A stretch of DNA of 64,000 nt from Pseudolabrys sp. FHR47 (GCF_005153485.1 NZ_CP039740.1:372001-436000); one strand, 5' to 3'. Counted from the stretch's first letter, positions 25,902 through 35,129 are shown. Notes: generated by a model not told the origin, from the sequence alone. Translations and numbers: made by a program.

Positions 25902-28733
25902 TCACGCCGCGCCCTTGCCCGGCCTGGCATCGGGATGGGCGAACAGCGCGATCAGCGCGCGTTTGACGGCGGCCTGCCGGGTCGGCGAGGTGATCTGGGC
26001 GCCCATCAGGTCGGTCACGTAAAATACGTCGACCGCGCGCTCGCCGAAGGTGGCGACATGCGCCGATGCGATGTTGAGGTTGAGCTTCGATAAAGTCGCG
26101 GTCAGCTCATACAGCAGGCCCGGCCGGTCGAGACCCGCAACTTCGACCATCGTGTAGCGGTGCGACCATTGATTGTTGATGTCCACGCCGGGCACGACCG
26201 AGAACGCCTTGATGCGGCCTTTCGGCGGCGCCCGCCGGGCGACCACGTCGGGCAGGCGCAACTCGCCGCGCAACGCCTTTTCGATCGAGGTCGCGATGCG
26301 GTCGGCGCGGCGTTGCTCGTCGTCGTCGCGCTCGAATTCGCGGGATAGCGAGATGGTATCGAGCGCATGGCCGTCAGTCGTGGTGAATATCTGCGCGTCG
26401 ACGATGTTGCCGCCCGCCATGGCGCAGGCGCCGGCGATGATCGACAGCAGCCAAGGATGATCGGGCGCCAGCACCGTCAGTTCGGTGACCGCGCGCGCCG
26501 TATCGAAACGGATCGCGGTGGCCAGATTCTTGCCGGAGCCTTCCACGCCGCGCAGCAGGTCGGCGTGCTCGATCTTGTGCTCGAGATCGACCTTGAGCCA
26601 GTAGGCCGGATAGAGGCGGGCGATGTGGGCCTCGATCTTTTCTGCCGGCCACTGCTTGCCCTGCAGGGCATGACGGAATTCGGCCTGCGACGCGGCCACG
26701 CGCTGGGCGCGGTTGACCTCGGAGAAACCGCCGGTCAGCACGGGCTCGGTCTCGAAATAGAGCGTACGCACGAGCTGCGCCTTCCAGCCGTTCCACACGC
26801 CGGGGCCGACCGCCTTGATGTCGGCGATGGTGAGAATGGTGAGCAACTTAAGCCGCTCAACCGACTGCGCCACCGCGGCGAAATTCTCGATGGTCTTGCG
26901 GTCCGACAGGTCACGCGATTGCGCCACGGTCGACATGACCAGGTGCTGTTCGATCAGCCAGGCGACGGTCGCCGTGTCCGCAGCCGACAGTCCGAGGCGT
27001 GGGCACAGACGGCGCGCGATCCTTGCGCCGGCGATGGAGTGATCCTCGGGCCGGCCCTTGGCGATGTCGTGCAGGAACATCGCCACGAACAGCAGCGTCC
27101 GGCTCGCCGGCTTGATCTTGTGGATCAGCTCGTTGGCCAGCGGCGCATCGCTCGCGGCGCCTTCCTCCATTTCGGAGAGCACGCCGATGCACCGCAGGAG
27201 ATGCTCGTCCACCGTATAGTGGTGATACATGTTGAACTGCATCATCGCCACCACCTTGCCGAAGGCGGGGACGAAACGGCCGAGCACGCCGGCTTCGTTC
27301 ATGCGGCGCAGCACGGTTTCCGGATCGCGCTTGGAGGTGAGAATATCGAGGAACAGTTCGTTCGCTTCCTCGTTGTCGCGCAGCTTCGCGTCGATCAATT
27401 TGAGCGAGCGCGTCATCGCATGCATTGCATCGGGATGCAGAGCGAGATTGTGCTTCTGCGCCAGATGGAAGATGCGGATCAGGTTGACCGGATCGCGCTT
27501 GAACACATTGGCGTTGACGCAAAGGATACGGTTGTTCTCGGCGATGAAGTCCTTGGAATCGCCGAGCTGCTTGCGCTTCACCGGCCGCAGCCTGGACATC
27601 ACGCGGCTCAGGACCGGCGCCCCCTTGGCATGGCTGACCTCGAGCTCGGCAGACAGAATCGCCGTCAGGTCGCCGACATCCTTGGCGACCAGAAAGTAGT
27701 GCTTCATGAAACGCTCGACATCCTGCATGCCGGGATGTTCGGTATAGCCGAGCCGCACCGCGATCTCGCGCTGCACGTCGAACGACAGCCGCTCCTCGGG
27801 GCGCCCGGTCAGGAAGTGCAGATGGCAGCGCACGGCCAGGAGGAAATCCTCGCAGCGGCGAAACAGCGCGTACTCATTTTTGTCGAACACGCCTCGCTTC
27901 ACCAGTTCTTCCGGCTCGCGCACGCGGTAGACGTATTTCGCGATCCAGAACAAGGTGTGCAGGTCGCGCAGGCCGCCTTTGCCGTCCTTGACGTTCGGCT
28001 CGACCAGATAGCGTGATTGGCCGCTGCGGCGGTGGCGCTCTTCGCGCTCGGCGAGTTTGGCGGCGACGAACTGCGCTGCGGTGTTGCGGACTACGTCGGT
28101 GTCGAAACGCGTTACCAGTTCGTCGAACAGCTTGCGGTCCCCGAGCAGGAAGCGCGACTCCAGCAATGCGGTGCGGATGGTCATGTCCGCCTTGGCCTGG
28201 CGGATGCACTCGTCGATCGACCGCGTGGCGTGTCCGACCTTCAGCCCGGTGTCCCACAGCGCATAGAGGATCGTCTCCGCGACCTGCTCGCCCCAGGCGG
28301 TCTGCTTGTAGGGCAGCAGAAACAACAGATCGATGTCCGAGTTCGGCGCCTGAAACCCGCGGCCGTAGCCGCCGGTGGCGACGATCGCCATGTGCTCGGT
28401 CTCGGACGGGTTCTCCGACGGATAGAGATGCTTGCGCACGAAATCGTAAAGAATGCCGATGATGTCGTCTTCCATCCGGCAGATGCGCTCGGCGCAGAGC
28501 CGGCCGTGACGGTCCTTCAGCAGCAGACGTTCGGCCTTGTCGCGGCCTTCGTTCAGCGCGGCTTTCAGACGTTGCGCCACGGCGGCGCGGAGTTCGATGT
28601 CGTTGCCGCGCTTCGCGGTGGCCAGCTCTTCGAGGTCGGCAATGATGGCCCGGCTGTCGATCAGGTCGCCGCCGTTGCGAGACGGTGAGGTCGCGGGCTT
28701 GGTCGAATCGCGCTCGAGGGCAAGAGAGGCCAT
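25902..28733 (-). CDS. glnD: Bifunctional PII uridylyltransferase/uridylyl-removing enzyme
   Basis: Nitrogen sensor that uridylylates or de-uridylylates PII proteins according to glutamine level. 943 residues. Domains in order: nucleotidyltransferase with TGGYGRGFQAPNSDIDLLFLL (GG 121-122, DxD 133-135), a helical linker, the HD phosphohydrolase domain (FVAMFLHDIAKGRPEDHS), and two C-terminal ACT domains (WLLSIIAGACAMAGGNIVDAQIFTT and VEVAGLDRPGLLYELTATLS). Length and order match alphaproteobacterial GlnD. Divergent from the ABC importer. Confidence 0.95.
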   Translation of the reverse strand: MASLALERDSTKPATSPSRNGGDLIDSRAIIADLEELATAKRGNDIELRAAVAQRLKAALNEGRDKAERLLLKDRHGRLCAERICRMEDDIIGILYDFVRKHLYPSENPSETEHMAIVATGGYGRGFQAPNSDIDLLFLLPYKQTAWGEQVAETILYALWDTGLKVGHATRSIDECIRQAKADMTIRTALLESRFLLGDRKLFDELVTRFDTDVVRNTAAQFVAAKLAEREERHRRSGQSRYLVEPNVKDGKGGLRDLHTLFWIAKYVYRVREPEELVKRGVFDKNEYALFRRCEDFLLAVRCHLHFLTGRPEERLSFDVQREIAVRLGYTEHPGMQDVERFMKHYFLVAKDVGDLTAILSAELEVSHAKGAPVLSRVMSRLRPVKRKQLGDSKDFIAENNRILCVNANVFKRDPVNLIRIFHLAQKHNLALHPDAMHAMTRSLKLIDAKLRDNEEANELFLDILTSKRDPETVLRRMNEAGVLGRFVPAFGKVVAMMQFNMYHHYTVDEHLLRCIGVLSEMEEGAASDAPLANELIHKIKPASRTLLFVAMFLHDIAKGRPEDHSIAGARIARRLCPRLGLSAADTATVAWLIEQHLVMSTVAQSRDLSDRKTIENFAAVAQSVERLKLLTILTIADIKAVGPGVWNGWKAQLVRTLYFETEPVLTGGFSEVNRAQRVAASQAEFRHALQGKQWPAEKIEAHIARLYPAYWLKVDLEHKIEHADLLRGVEGSGKNLATAIRFDTARAVTELTVLAPDHPWLLSIIAGACAMAGGNIVDAQIFTTTDGHALDTISLSREFERDDDEQRRADRIATSIEKALRGELRLPDVVARRAPPKGRIKAFSVVPGVDINNQWSHRYTMVEVAGLDRPGLLYELTATLSKLNLNIASAHVATFGERAVDVFYVTDLMGAQITSPTRQAAVKRALIALFAHPDARPGKGAA

Positions 28734-28863
28734 GGGGTCATCCGGATAGCGGAGAGCGCGGTAGAAGTCACCGCCACTGCTTCAAGATAGTACCGATGCT
28801 GCCGGATGGTGCCATTTGGTATATTTTTCCAACATGTCACCAAAAATAGCTAATACTATGCTT

Positions 28864-28892
28864 TTGACGTGGAAAATATGGCGTTCTAAAGA
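28864..28892 (+). promoter_or_regulatory. Candidate promoter of the sulfonate-type ABC operon
   Basis: TTGACG at 28864-28869 and TAAAGA at 28887-28892 are 17 bases apart, 51 bases before the binding-protein start, in the AT-rich glnD/ABC gap. The inverted repeat AGAAT-AAAT-ATTCT (28890-28903) overlaps the -10 end and could be a regulator site. Confidence 0.4.
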
Positions 28893-28942
28893 ATAAATAT
28901 TCTGCGGGGCGCTGTCGTTCCGCCGTTCTTGGGGAGCAAGAC

Positions 28943-29923
28943 ATGGTTTCGTTTTCACGGCGTTCACTGATTGCGCTCGGTCTGGTCGCCGGCCTCGTCC
29001 CGGCGGCGGTCGCGCACGCGGCCGACAAGCCGAAGGAATTGCGGGTCGACTGGGCGACCTACAACCCGGTTTCGATCCTGCTCAAGAACAAGGGCCTGCT
29101 CGAGAAAGAGTTCGCCAAGGACGGCATCGCCATTCGCTGGGTGCAGTCGGCGGGCTCGAACAAGGCGCTCGAATTCCTCAATGCCGGTTCGATCGACTTC
29201 GGTTCGACCGCCGGTTCGGCGGCGCTGGTCGCCAAGATCAACGGCAATCCGATCAAGTCGATCTACGTCTACTCGCGTCCGGAATGGACCGCGCTGGTTA
29301 CCGGCAAGGATTCAAAGATCGCGAAGATCGAGGATCTCAAGGGCAAGCGCGTCGCGGTGACGCGCGGCACCGATCCGCACATCTTCCTCGTCCGTGCATT
29401 GTTGAGCGCGGGATTGACCGATAAGGACATCACGCCGGTGCTGTTGCAGCATGCCGATGGCAAGACCGCGCTGATCCGCGGCGACGTCGATGCCTGGGCC
29501 GGTCTCGACCCGATGATGGCGCAGGCCGAAGTCGAGGATGGTGCCAAGCTGTTCTACCGCAACGCCGCCGCCAACACCTGGGGCATCCTGAACGTCCGCG
29601 AGGACTTCGCCAAGGATCATCCCGATCTCGTCAAGCGCGTGCTCGCGGTCTACGAGGAAGCCCGCAAGTATTCGCTGTCGCACTATGACGAGGTGAAGGC
29701 CGACTTCATCGCCGTCACCAAGCTGCCCGGAAATGTCGTCGACAAACAGCTCAAGGAGCGTACCGAGCTTACCCACTCGAAGATCGGCGCGCCGCAGCGC
29801 GAGTCGATCCTCGAGGCGGGCCTCGCGCTGCAGAAGGCGGGCGTCATCAAGGCCGATGTGGACGTCAAGAAAGCGCTCAACGACCTGATCGACGATCGCT
29901 ATCTCGCCGCCGGCACCAACTGA
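28943..29923 (+). CDS. ABC transporter substrate-binding protein (SsuA/NMT1-like)
   Basis: Periplasmic binding protein of the aliphatic sulfonate/nitrate/taurine class, 326 residues. A signal peptide with a twin-Arg-like SRRSLIALG (5-13) ends near AVAHA. The SsuA pattern follows: LRVDWATYNPVSILLKNKGLLEKEF, IRWVQSAGSNKALEFLNAGSIDFGSTAGSAAL and IEDLKGKRVAVTRGTDPHIFLVRAL. GGGGAG precedes the ATG. Permease and ATPase genes follow across an intergenic repeat. Ligand is probably a sulfonate but not certain. Confidence 0.85.
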   Translation: MVSFSRRSLIALGLVAGLVPAAVAHAADKPKELRVDWATYNPVSILLKNKGLLEKEFAKDGIAIRWVQSAGSNKALEFLNAGSIDFGSTAGSAALVAKINGNPIKSIYVYSRPEWTALVTGKDSKIAKIEDLKGKRVAVTRGTDPHIFLVRALLSAGLTDKDITPVLLQHADGKTALIRGDVDAWAGLDPMMAQAEVEDGAKLFYRNAAANTWGILNVREDFAKDHPDLVKRVLAVYEEARKYSLSHYDEVKADFIAVTKLPGNVVDKQLKERTELTHSKIGAPQRESILEAGLALQKAGVIKADVDVKKALNDLIDDRYLAAGTN

Positions 29924-29938
29924 TCTCTGCCTTCTTAA

Positions 29939-30046
29939 CCTCTCCCATTGGGAGAGGTCGGATCGCGAAGCGATCCGGGTGAGGGGTTACAAACTAACGA
30001 CTTCACTTACCCCCTCACCCCAACCCTCTCCCCACAGGGGAGAGGG
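29939..30046 (+). repeat. Multi-hairpin intergenic repeat, copy A
   Basis: Three hairpins in 108 bases: CCTCTCCC/GGGAGAGG (29939-29957), GGATCGC/GCGATCC (29960-29976) and CCCTCTCCCC/GGGGAGAGGG (30024-30046), with GGGTGAGGGGTTACAAACTA and CCCCCTCACCCCAACC between them. Its reverse complement recurs at 40424-40566. It sits between the binding-protein and permease genes of one ABC operon. Confidence 0.85.
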
Positions 30047-30115
30047 AGCGGGCCGTGCTTTGCCGCCAACATTGTGCCTGTTGCCTTTTATGAGCGTCCT
30101 ATGTCTTTAGGGGTC

Positions 30116-30940
30116 ATGAGTACCGCAGCCGATGACATTGAGGCCGCTCCGGCGCAGCGCGCGTCCTGGACCCGCTATGCCAAGCCGGCGCTGGGGCTGA
30201 TCGTCCCGGTCGTGCTGGCGGTCGGCTGGGAACTGGCCGTGCGTTTCGGCCTGTCCAACGGACGCCTCGTGCCGCCGCCGTCGGTCATCTATGCGACCTT
30301 CATGGAACTCGCCAAAACGGGCGAATTGCAGCGTCATGCCGCCGCCACCGTCGCCCGCGTCGCTGCCGGCTTCGGTCTCGGTGTTGCCGCCGGTACCGTG
30401 CTTGGTGCCATCACCGGCTATTCGGCGCTAACCCGGCGGCTCCTCGATCCCACTTTGCAGGCGCTGCGCGCCATTCCCTCGATCGCCTGGGTGCCGCTAT
30501 TCATCCTGTGGCTCGGCATCTTCGAGGCGTCCAAGATCACGCTGATCGCCGTCGGCGTGTTCTTCCCGGTCTATCTCGGCGTCATGGGTGCTGTGATCTC
30601 GGTTGACCGCAAGGTGGTCGAAGTCGGCCGCGCCTTCCGCCTGTCCGGCTTCCAGATGGTGCGCCGTATCCTGCTGCCGGCCGTTCTGCCGTCTTATGTC
30701 GTGGCGCTGCGTTCTGGCCTTGGCCTCGGCTGGATGTTCGTTGTCGCCGCCGAATTCATGGGCGCCTCGGAAGGCCTCGGCTTCCTGCTGGTCGACGGCC
30801 AGCAGCTCGGCAAGCCGGCGCAGATCGTCGCCGCCATTGTCGCCTTCGCGGTGCTCGGCAAGATCACCGACTGGTTGATCGTCGGCTTGACCGCGCCCCT
30901 ATTGCGCTGGGAAGACCGCGCCCGGCACACGGAGGCCTGA
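30116..30940 (+). CDS. ABC transporter permease (SsuC/TauC-like)
   Basis: Inner-membrane permease of the sulfonate-type importer, about 274 residues, six helices. The EAA loop is seen in VEVGRAFRLSGFQMVRRILLPAVLPSYVVALRSGLG, and the C-terminal AAEFMGASEGLGFLLVDGQQLG is typical of SsuC/TauC. The frame is open from 29948, but that part translates the intergenic repeat (PLTPTLSPQGRG), so a start at 30116 (or 30101) is chosen. The ATPase gene follows after 4 bases. Confidence 0.87.
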   Translation: MSTAADDIEAAPAQRASWTRYAKPALGLIVPVVLAVGWELAVRFGLSNGRLVPPPSVIYATFMELAKTGELQRHAAATVARVAAGFGLGVAAGTVLGAITGYSALTRRLLDPTLQALRAIPSIAWVPLFILWLGIFEASKITLIAVGVFFPVYLGVMGAVISVDRKVVEVGRAFRLSGFQMVRRILLPAVLPSYVVALRSGLGLGWMFVVAAEFMGASEGLGFLLVDGQQLGKPAQIVAAIVAFAVLGKITDWLIVGLTAPLLRWEDRARHTEA

Positions 30941-30944
30941 GGCG

Positions 30945-31730
30945 ATGTTGCAGCTCGAAGGCGTCGGCAAGACCTATCCGAATGGCGCGCATGCGCTTGA
31001 GGGCGTCAGCTTCGCCGTTCAACCCGGCGAGATCGTCGCCATTGTCGGCGGCTCCGGATGCGGCAAGTCGACCATGCTGCGCGCCATCGCCGGCCTCGAC
31101 ACGCCGAGCCGCGGCCGCGTCGTGCTCGATGGCGCCGCCGTGACGGCGCCGCACGAAAAGATCGGCATCGTATTCCAGGAGCCGCGCCTGCTGCCGTGGC
31201 TGAGCGTCGCCGACAATATCGGCTTCGGCCTCGAGCATCTGCCGAAGGCCGAGCGTGTCGCCCGCGTCGGCGAGGCGCTCAAGCGCGTCGGCCTCGCCGA
31301 CAAGGCGCGGGCCTGGCCGCGCGAATTGTCCGGCGGCCAGGCGCAGCGCGTGGCCATCGCCCGGGCGCTGGTGCCGAGGCCCGAGGTGCTGCTGCTCGAC
31401 GAACCGTTCTCGGCGCTCGACGCCTTCACCCGCGCAGACCTCCAGGAGCATCTGCTCGACCTCTGGGCCGACCTGCGTCCGACGCTCATTCTGGTGACGC
31501 ACGACGTCGAGGAGGCCGTCGTGCTCGCGGATCGCATTTACGTGATGAAGCCGCGTCCGGGGCGTCTGTTCGAGGAAATCGCGACCGGCCTGGCCCGGCC
31601 GCGTGACCGCCAGTCGGCCCGCTTCGAGACGGTAAAAAAGCAGGTCCTTGCCGCGCTGGACCGCTCGCTGGCGCGCAAGCCCCACGAAAAAGAGGATGAG
31701 GCGCCGGCCGGCGCGGGCATGTGGTGGTGA
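30945..31730 (+). CDS. ABC transporter ATP-binding protein (SsuB/TauB-like)
   Basis: ATPase of the importer, 261 residues. Walker A is GGSGCGKST, the Q-loop GIVFQEPRLLPWL, the signature LSGGQAQRVAIARAL, Walker B VLLLDEPFSALD and the switch His LVTHDVEEA. GAGG precedes the ATG, 4 bases after the permease stop. The last 25 residues are charged and family-variable. The genes 28943, 30116 and 30945 give a complete importer apart from any oxygenase; no SsuD or TauD is present nearby. Confidence 0.9.
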   Translation: MLQLEGVGKTYPNGAHALEGVSFAVQPGEIVAIVGGSGCGKSTMLRAIAGLDTPSRGRVVLDGAAVTAPHEKIGIVFQEPRLLPWLSVADNIGFGLEHLPKAERVARVGEALKRVGLADKARAWPRELSGGQAQRVAIARALVPRPEVLLLDEPFSALDAFTRADLQEHLLDLWADLRPTLILVTHDVEEAVVLADRIYVMKPRPGRLFEEIATGLARPRDRQSARFETVKKQVLAALDRSLARKPHEKEDEAPAGAGMWW

Positions 31731-31749
31731 GCCGCCCCTCTTTTCGGCA

Positions 31750-31792
31750 CATGAGCTTATCCGAAATCCGGGTCCCACTTTCCGGGATCATG
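31750..31792. repeat. REP-like palindromic repeat
   Basis: Imperfect palindrome running from CATGAGCTTATCCGAAATCC to GTCCCACTTTCCGGGATCATG after the importer ATPase gene. It resembles, from memory, an abundant intergenic palindrome of Bradyrhizobium and related Hyphomicrobiales (CCGAAAACCGGTTCCCACTTTTCGG type). It may also act as the operon's terminator. Confidence 0.6.
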
Positions 31793-31835
31793 GGCTATGG
31801 TCCCGGGCCAAAATGCCATCCGGGAGAGAAACGAC

Positions 31836-32894
31836 ATGCGTATGTTCCAGGTCTGCACCTGCGGGCAGCCCCTTCAACTGAATGAAAAGCCGACGCCTGA
31901 ACCCAAGGGCACCGAGGTGCTCCTGAAGATCAAGGCATCCGGCGTCTGCCACAGCGACCTCCATATCTGGGACGGCTATTACGAACTCGGCGGCGGCAAG
32001 CGCATGCAGCTCCTGGAGCGCGGCATCAAGCTGCCGCTCACCATGGGCCACGAGAATGTCGGCGAAGTCGTCGCCGTCGGCCCGGACGCCAAGGGCGTCA
32101 AGGTCGGCGAAATCAAGCTCGCCAATCCCTGGATCGGCTGCGGCCAGTGCATGGTCTGCCGGCGCGGCGAAGAGAACCTCTGCAAGACGCCGAAGAACCT
32201 CGGCGTGTTCTCGGACGGCGGCTATGCCAGCCATCTCGTCGTGCCGCATCCGCGCCATTTGTTCGACATCGGCAATCTCACCCCGGTGCAAGCGGCGCCG
32301 CTGGCCTGTTCCGGCGTTACGGCGTTCAGCGCACTGAAGAAGGTGAGCGATACCCTCAAGGACGAACCGGTCGTGATCATGGGCGCCGGCGGCCTCGGCC
32401 TGATGGCGATCGCCTTGCACAAGGCAATGGGCGGCAAGAGCGTGATCATGGTCGACATCGACCCGGTCAAACGCGAAGCCGCGCTGAAAGCCGGCGCGGT
32501 GGCGGCGATCGACGGCCGCGCGCCGGATGCCGCCAAGCAAATCATCGATGCCACCAATGGCGGCGCCTGGGCGGTCATTGATTTCGTCGGCTCGTCGGAT
32601 ACGGTGAAGCTCTCGATCGACGGTCTCATTACCAAGGGCGGCAAGATCGTCATCGTCGGCCTGTTCGGCGGCGACATCACCATCTCGACGCCGTTCTTCC
32701 CAATGCGTGCCATGACCATCCAAGGCTCCTATGTCGGCTCGCTGCCGGACATGAAGGAGCTGCTCGAACTGGTCAGCCGCACCGGCGCGCCGCCGGTGCC
32801 GATCCGCGAGCGTCCGCTCGACGAGGTGCAGCAGGCGCTCGACGATCTCAAGGCCGGCAAGGTGGTCGGTCGCGTCGTGCTGACGACGGCTTAA
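31836..32894 (+). CDS. Zinc-dependent alcohol dehydrogenase
   Basis: Medium-chain dehydrogenase/reductase, 352 residues. The catalytic zinc site has Cys in GVCHSDLHIWDG and His in MGHENVGEVVAVG; the structural zinc loop is GCGQCMVCRRGEENLC with four Cys. The NAD-binding motif is GAGGLGLMAI. GGGAGAG seven bases upstream fixes the ATG at 31836, not the open frame from 31797. It is followed 14 bases later by an OsmC-family gene. Substrate unknown; an aromatic or aliphatic alcohol/aldehyde is plausible. Confidence 0.88.
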   Translation: MRMFQVCTCGQPLQLNEKPTPEPKGTEVLLKIKASGVCHSDLHIWDGYYELGGGKRMQLLERGIKLPLTMGHENVGEVVAVGPDAKGVKVGEIKLANPWIGCGQCMVCRRGEENLCKTPKNLGVFSDGGYASHLVVPHPRHLFDIGNLTPVQAAPLACSGVTAFSALKKVSDTLKDEPVVIMGAGGLGLMAIALHKAMGGKSVIMVDIDPVKREAALKAGAVAAIDGRAPDAAKQIIDATNGGAWAVIDFVGSSDTVKLSIDGLITKGGKIVIVGLFGGDITISTPFFPMRAMTIQGSYVGSLPDMKELLELVSRTGAPPVPIRERPLDEVQQALDDLKAGKVVGRVVLTTA

Positions 32895-32907
32895 GGAAAC
32901 AACGACG

Positions 32908-33417
32908 ATGGACGCCAATGAACTGCGCGCCATGCAGGCGCCGATCAAGGACAAGTACAAGAGCGATGCCGCTTCGGCGATGATCACGCTGAAGGCGAAA
33001 GGCACGCTCGACGACACCAATATCGCTTGCAAGGTGGAGACCGGCCGCGCACTTGCGGTCGCCGGCCTGCATCCGGCAACGGGCGGCTCCGGGCTGGAGC
33101 TGTGCTCGGGCGATATGCTGCTCGAAGCGCTCGTTGCCTGCGCCGGCGTCACCGTGAAGGCGGTGGCAACCGCGCTCGAGATTCCGTTGAAATCTGGGAG
33201 CGTTTCGGCCGAAGGCGATCTCGATTTCCGCGGCACGCTCGGTGTCGCCAAGGATGCGCCGGTCGGCTTTGCCCAGATTCGCCTGCGCTTCGATCTCGAC
33301 ACCGACGCGCCGCAGGAAAAGCTCGATCAGCTCCTCAAGCTCACCGAGCGCTATTGCGTGGTCTACCAGACCATCAAGAGCGGCCCGCCGGTCGATGTGA
33401 CGGTGGCGCGGGCGTAA
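32908..33417 (+). CDS. OsmC-family protein
   Basis: OsmC/Ohr-fold protein, 169 residues. A first Cys lies in LELCSGDMLLEALVACAGVTVKAVATALE, the helix carrying the family's redox-active Cys, and a third in LTERYCVVYQTIK. The group reduces organic hydroperoxides, but many YhfA-like members have no proven activity. AAGGAAAC precedes the ATG. It is likely co-transcribed with the alcohol dehydrogenase, perhaps protecting against reactive by-products. Confidence 0.8.
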   Translation: MDANELRAMQAPIKDKYKSDAASAMITLKAKGTLDDTNIACKVETGRALAVAGLHPATGGSGLELCSGDMLLEALVACAGVTVKAVATALEIPLKSGSVSAEGDLDFRGTLGVAKDAPVGFAQIRLRFDLDTDAPQEKLDQLLKLTERYCVVYQTIKSGPPVDVTVARA

Positions 33418-33423
33418 CGAATG

Positions 33424-33521
33424 CGTCGTCCCCGCGAAAGCGGGGACCCATACCCACAGATTCCTCGATAGCACACGGCGTATGGGTCCCGGGTCTCGCA
33501 TTCGCTCGCCCGGGACGACAT
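33424..33521. repeat. Palindromic intergenic repeat with CCCCGCGAAAGCGGGG hairpin
   Basis: GTCCCCGC-GAAA-GCGGGGAC hairpin at 33428-33447, then CCATAC/GTATGG arms and a second CCCGGG-containing hairpin ending in GGGACGAC. The whole 98-base block is an imperfect cruciform between the OsmC gene and the first membrane-protein gene. The hairpin core is shared with 35130-35212 and 55718-55782. Confidence 0.75.
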
Positions 33522-33532
33522 CAAGGCAGACA

Positions 33533-34327
33533 ATGTCTCCCGATCTTTACTTCGCGCTGACGCTGGTGGTACGCATGGCCGTTACTGCCGCGTTTCTCAT
33601 CGCGGCGACGGTGACGGCGGAGCGGGCAGGGCCTCTGATCGGCGGCCTTGTGGCGACGCTGCCGATCAGCGCCGGGCCGATCTATATTTTTCTGGCTATC
33701 GATCACGACGCGCATTTCATCGGTGCCAGCGCGCTCGGCAGCATGTTCTCGAACGCGGTCAACATCTTCTTTGCGCTGACCTACTGCTTGCTGGCGCAGC
33801 GGCGATCGCTGATCGTCAGCCTTGCCGGCGCATTCCTGATGTGGGGCCTGTTGATCTGGCTGGGCAATCGGCTGCAACTCGGATTTTGGAGTACGATTGC
33901 GGTCAATATCGTTGCCGTCGGCATTGCGCTGGCGGTGCAGAAAATGCTGCCGCACATCCAGTTTCCGCGCATGCGGACTTATTGGTACGACTATCTGCTG
34001 CGCGCCGGGCTCGTGGCTGTGCTGGTCGGCGTCGTTGTCACGCTGAGCTATCATATCGGCCCGGCCGCAAGCGGCAATCTCGCGGTGTTTCCCATTGTGC
34101 TCTCGAGCATCGCCATCATTCTGCATCCCCGTGTCGGCGGGCGAGCGACGGCGACGGTGCTGGCGCACTCGGCGGTCGGCCTCGGCGGCTTCGGCCTCGC
34201 GATGCTGGCGTTGCATTTGACGGCCGAGCCGCTCGGTTCGGTCTGGGCGATGGGCCTGACCCTGGCCGTTTCCGTCGCCGTCAATTTGCTGATCTTCTTC
34301 ATCCGCCGTCAGGCCAAAGCCGCATGA
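33533..34327 (+). CDS. Integral membrane protein of unknown function (paralog 1)
   Basis: 264 residues, about 8-9 hydrophobic segments, no family I can name. Signature near the N-terminus: AERAGPLIGGLVATLPISAGPIYIFLAIDHDAHFIGASALGSMFSNAV. The ATG at 33533 has only a weak ribosome site. Its stop overlaps the start of the next gene (ATGA), and the next protein is a clear paralog, so the pair probably arose by tandem duplication and may form a heteromeric membrane complex. Confidence 0.75.
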   Translation: MSPDLYFALTLVVRMAVTAAFLIAATVTAERAGPLIGGLVATLPISAGPIYIFLAIDHDAHFIGASALGSMFSNAVNIFFALTYCLLAQRRSLIVSLAGAFLMWGLLIWLGNRLQLGFWSTIAVNIVAVGIALAVQKMLPHIQFPRMRTYWYDYLLRAGLVAVLVGVVVTLSYHIGPAASGNLAVFPIVLSSIAIILHPRVGGRATATVLAHSAVGLGGFGLAMLALHLTAEPLGSVWAMGLTLAVSVAVNLLIFFIRRQAKAA

Positions 34328-35127
34328 GCGCCACGCTGCTCCCGTCGATGTTCTGGTTCGGCCTCGCGCTCAAGATTGTCATGACGGCGAGCATCGTCGT
34401 GATCGCCTCGGTGGTGGTTGAGCGTTCGGGGCCGTTTATCGGTGCGCTGATCGCGGCGCTGCCGACCGCCGGCGGCGCGGCCATGATTATCCTCGCCGTC
34501 GAGCACGACGCGCATTTCATTGCCCAGAGCGTCATCGGCAGCATGGTCGCCAACGCGGTGGTGCCGCTCTCCGCGTTGACGTTTGCGGTGCTGGCGCCGC
34601 GTCACCGGCTGCTGCCCAGCCTCGGCGGCGCTCTGCTGGTCTGGCTGGGCGGTGTCTTCCTGTCACGGCTGGTGCCGTGGACGGCGCCGACTGCGCTGCT
34701 CGCCAACGCTATCGTCTATCCAATCACGATCACTATCGCCTCGCATTTTCTCGGCGACGCGAAGGCCAGGGCGCGCGTGACCCTGACCGGGCGCGATCTT
34801 GCCTGGCGGGCCGCCGTCGTGACGGTTGTGGTCATCGTCGTGACGGCCCTGAGCTCGACGATCGGCTCATACTTCTCGGGCGTGTTCGCGTTCTTCCCCG
34901 TGGCGATGAGCTCGTTCTTCATCATCCTTTATACGCGCGCCGGCGGCACGGCGGCGGCGAGCGTCGCCGCGCATCTGCAGGTGCCGCTCATCGGCCTGAC
35001 ATTCGGCCTGCTGGCCGTGCACTTGCTGGCGGAAGTCGTCGGTGTGTGGTGGGCCTATCTGATCGGCCTTGCCGTCTGTGTGGCGTGGAACGGGCTATTG
35101 TGGGTTTGGAAGAACAGGCGGTACTAG
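34324..35127 (+). CDS. Integral membrane protein of unknown function (paralog 2)
   Basis: 267 residues, about 8-9 hydrophobic segments. It shares with the upstream protein the pattern VERSGPFIGALIAALPTAGG...ILAVEHDAHFIAQSVIGSMVANAV and a second block FFPVAMSSFFIILYTRAGGTA (paralog 1: VFPIVLSSIAIILHPRVGGRA). Four-base overlap with paralog 1 indicates coupling. The protein has no export or enzyme motif I recognise. An intergenic repeat follows before the convergent mutS. Confidence 0.75.
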   Translation: MSATLLPSMFWFGLALKIVMTASIVVIASVVVERSGPFIGALIAALPTAGGAAMIILAVEHDAHFIAQSVIGSMVANAVVPLSALTFAVLAPRHRLLPSLGGALLVWLGGVFLSRLVPWTAPTALLANAIVYPITITIASHFLGDAKARARVTLTGRDLAWRAAVVTVVVIVVTALSSTIGSYFSGVFAFFPVAMSSFFIILYTRAGGTAAASVAAHLQVPLIGLTFGLLAVHLLAEVVGVWWAYLIGLAVCVAWNGLLWVWKNRRY

Positions 35128-35129
35128 TT

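Noticed and set aside
26367..28016. 549-codon plus-strand frame opposite glnD
   Set aside because: Same codon-shadow effect; the GlnD domains on the other strand are unmistakable and the shadow protein shows no recognisable domain.
29948..30115. N-terminal extension of the ABC permease
   Set aside because: It translates the intergenic multi-hairpin repeat (PLTPTLSPQGRG), a common artefact of such elements.
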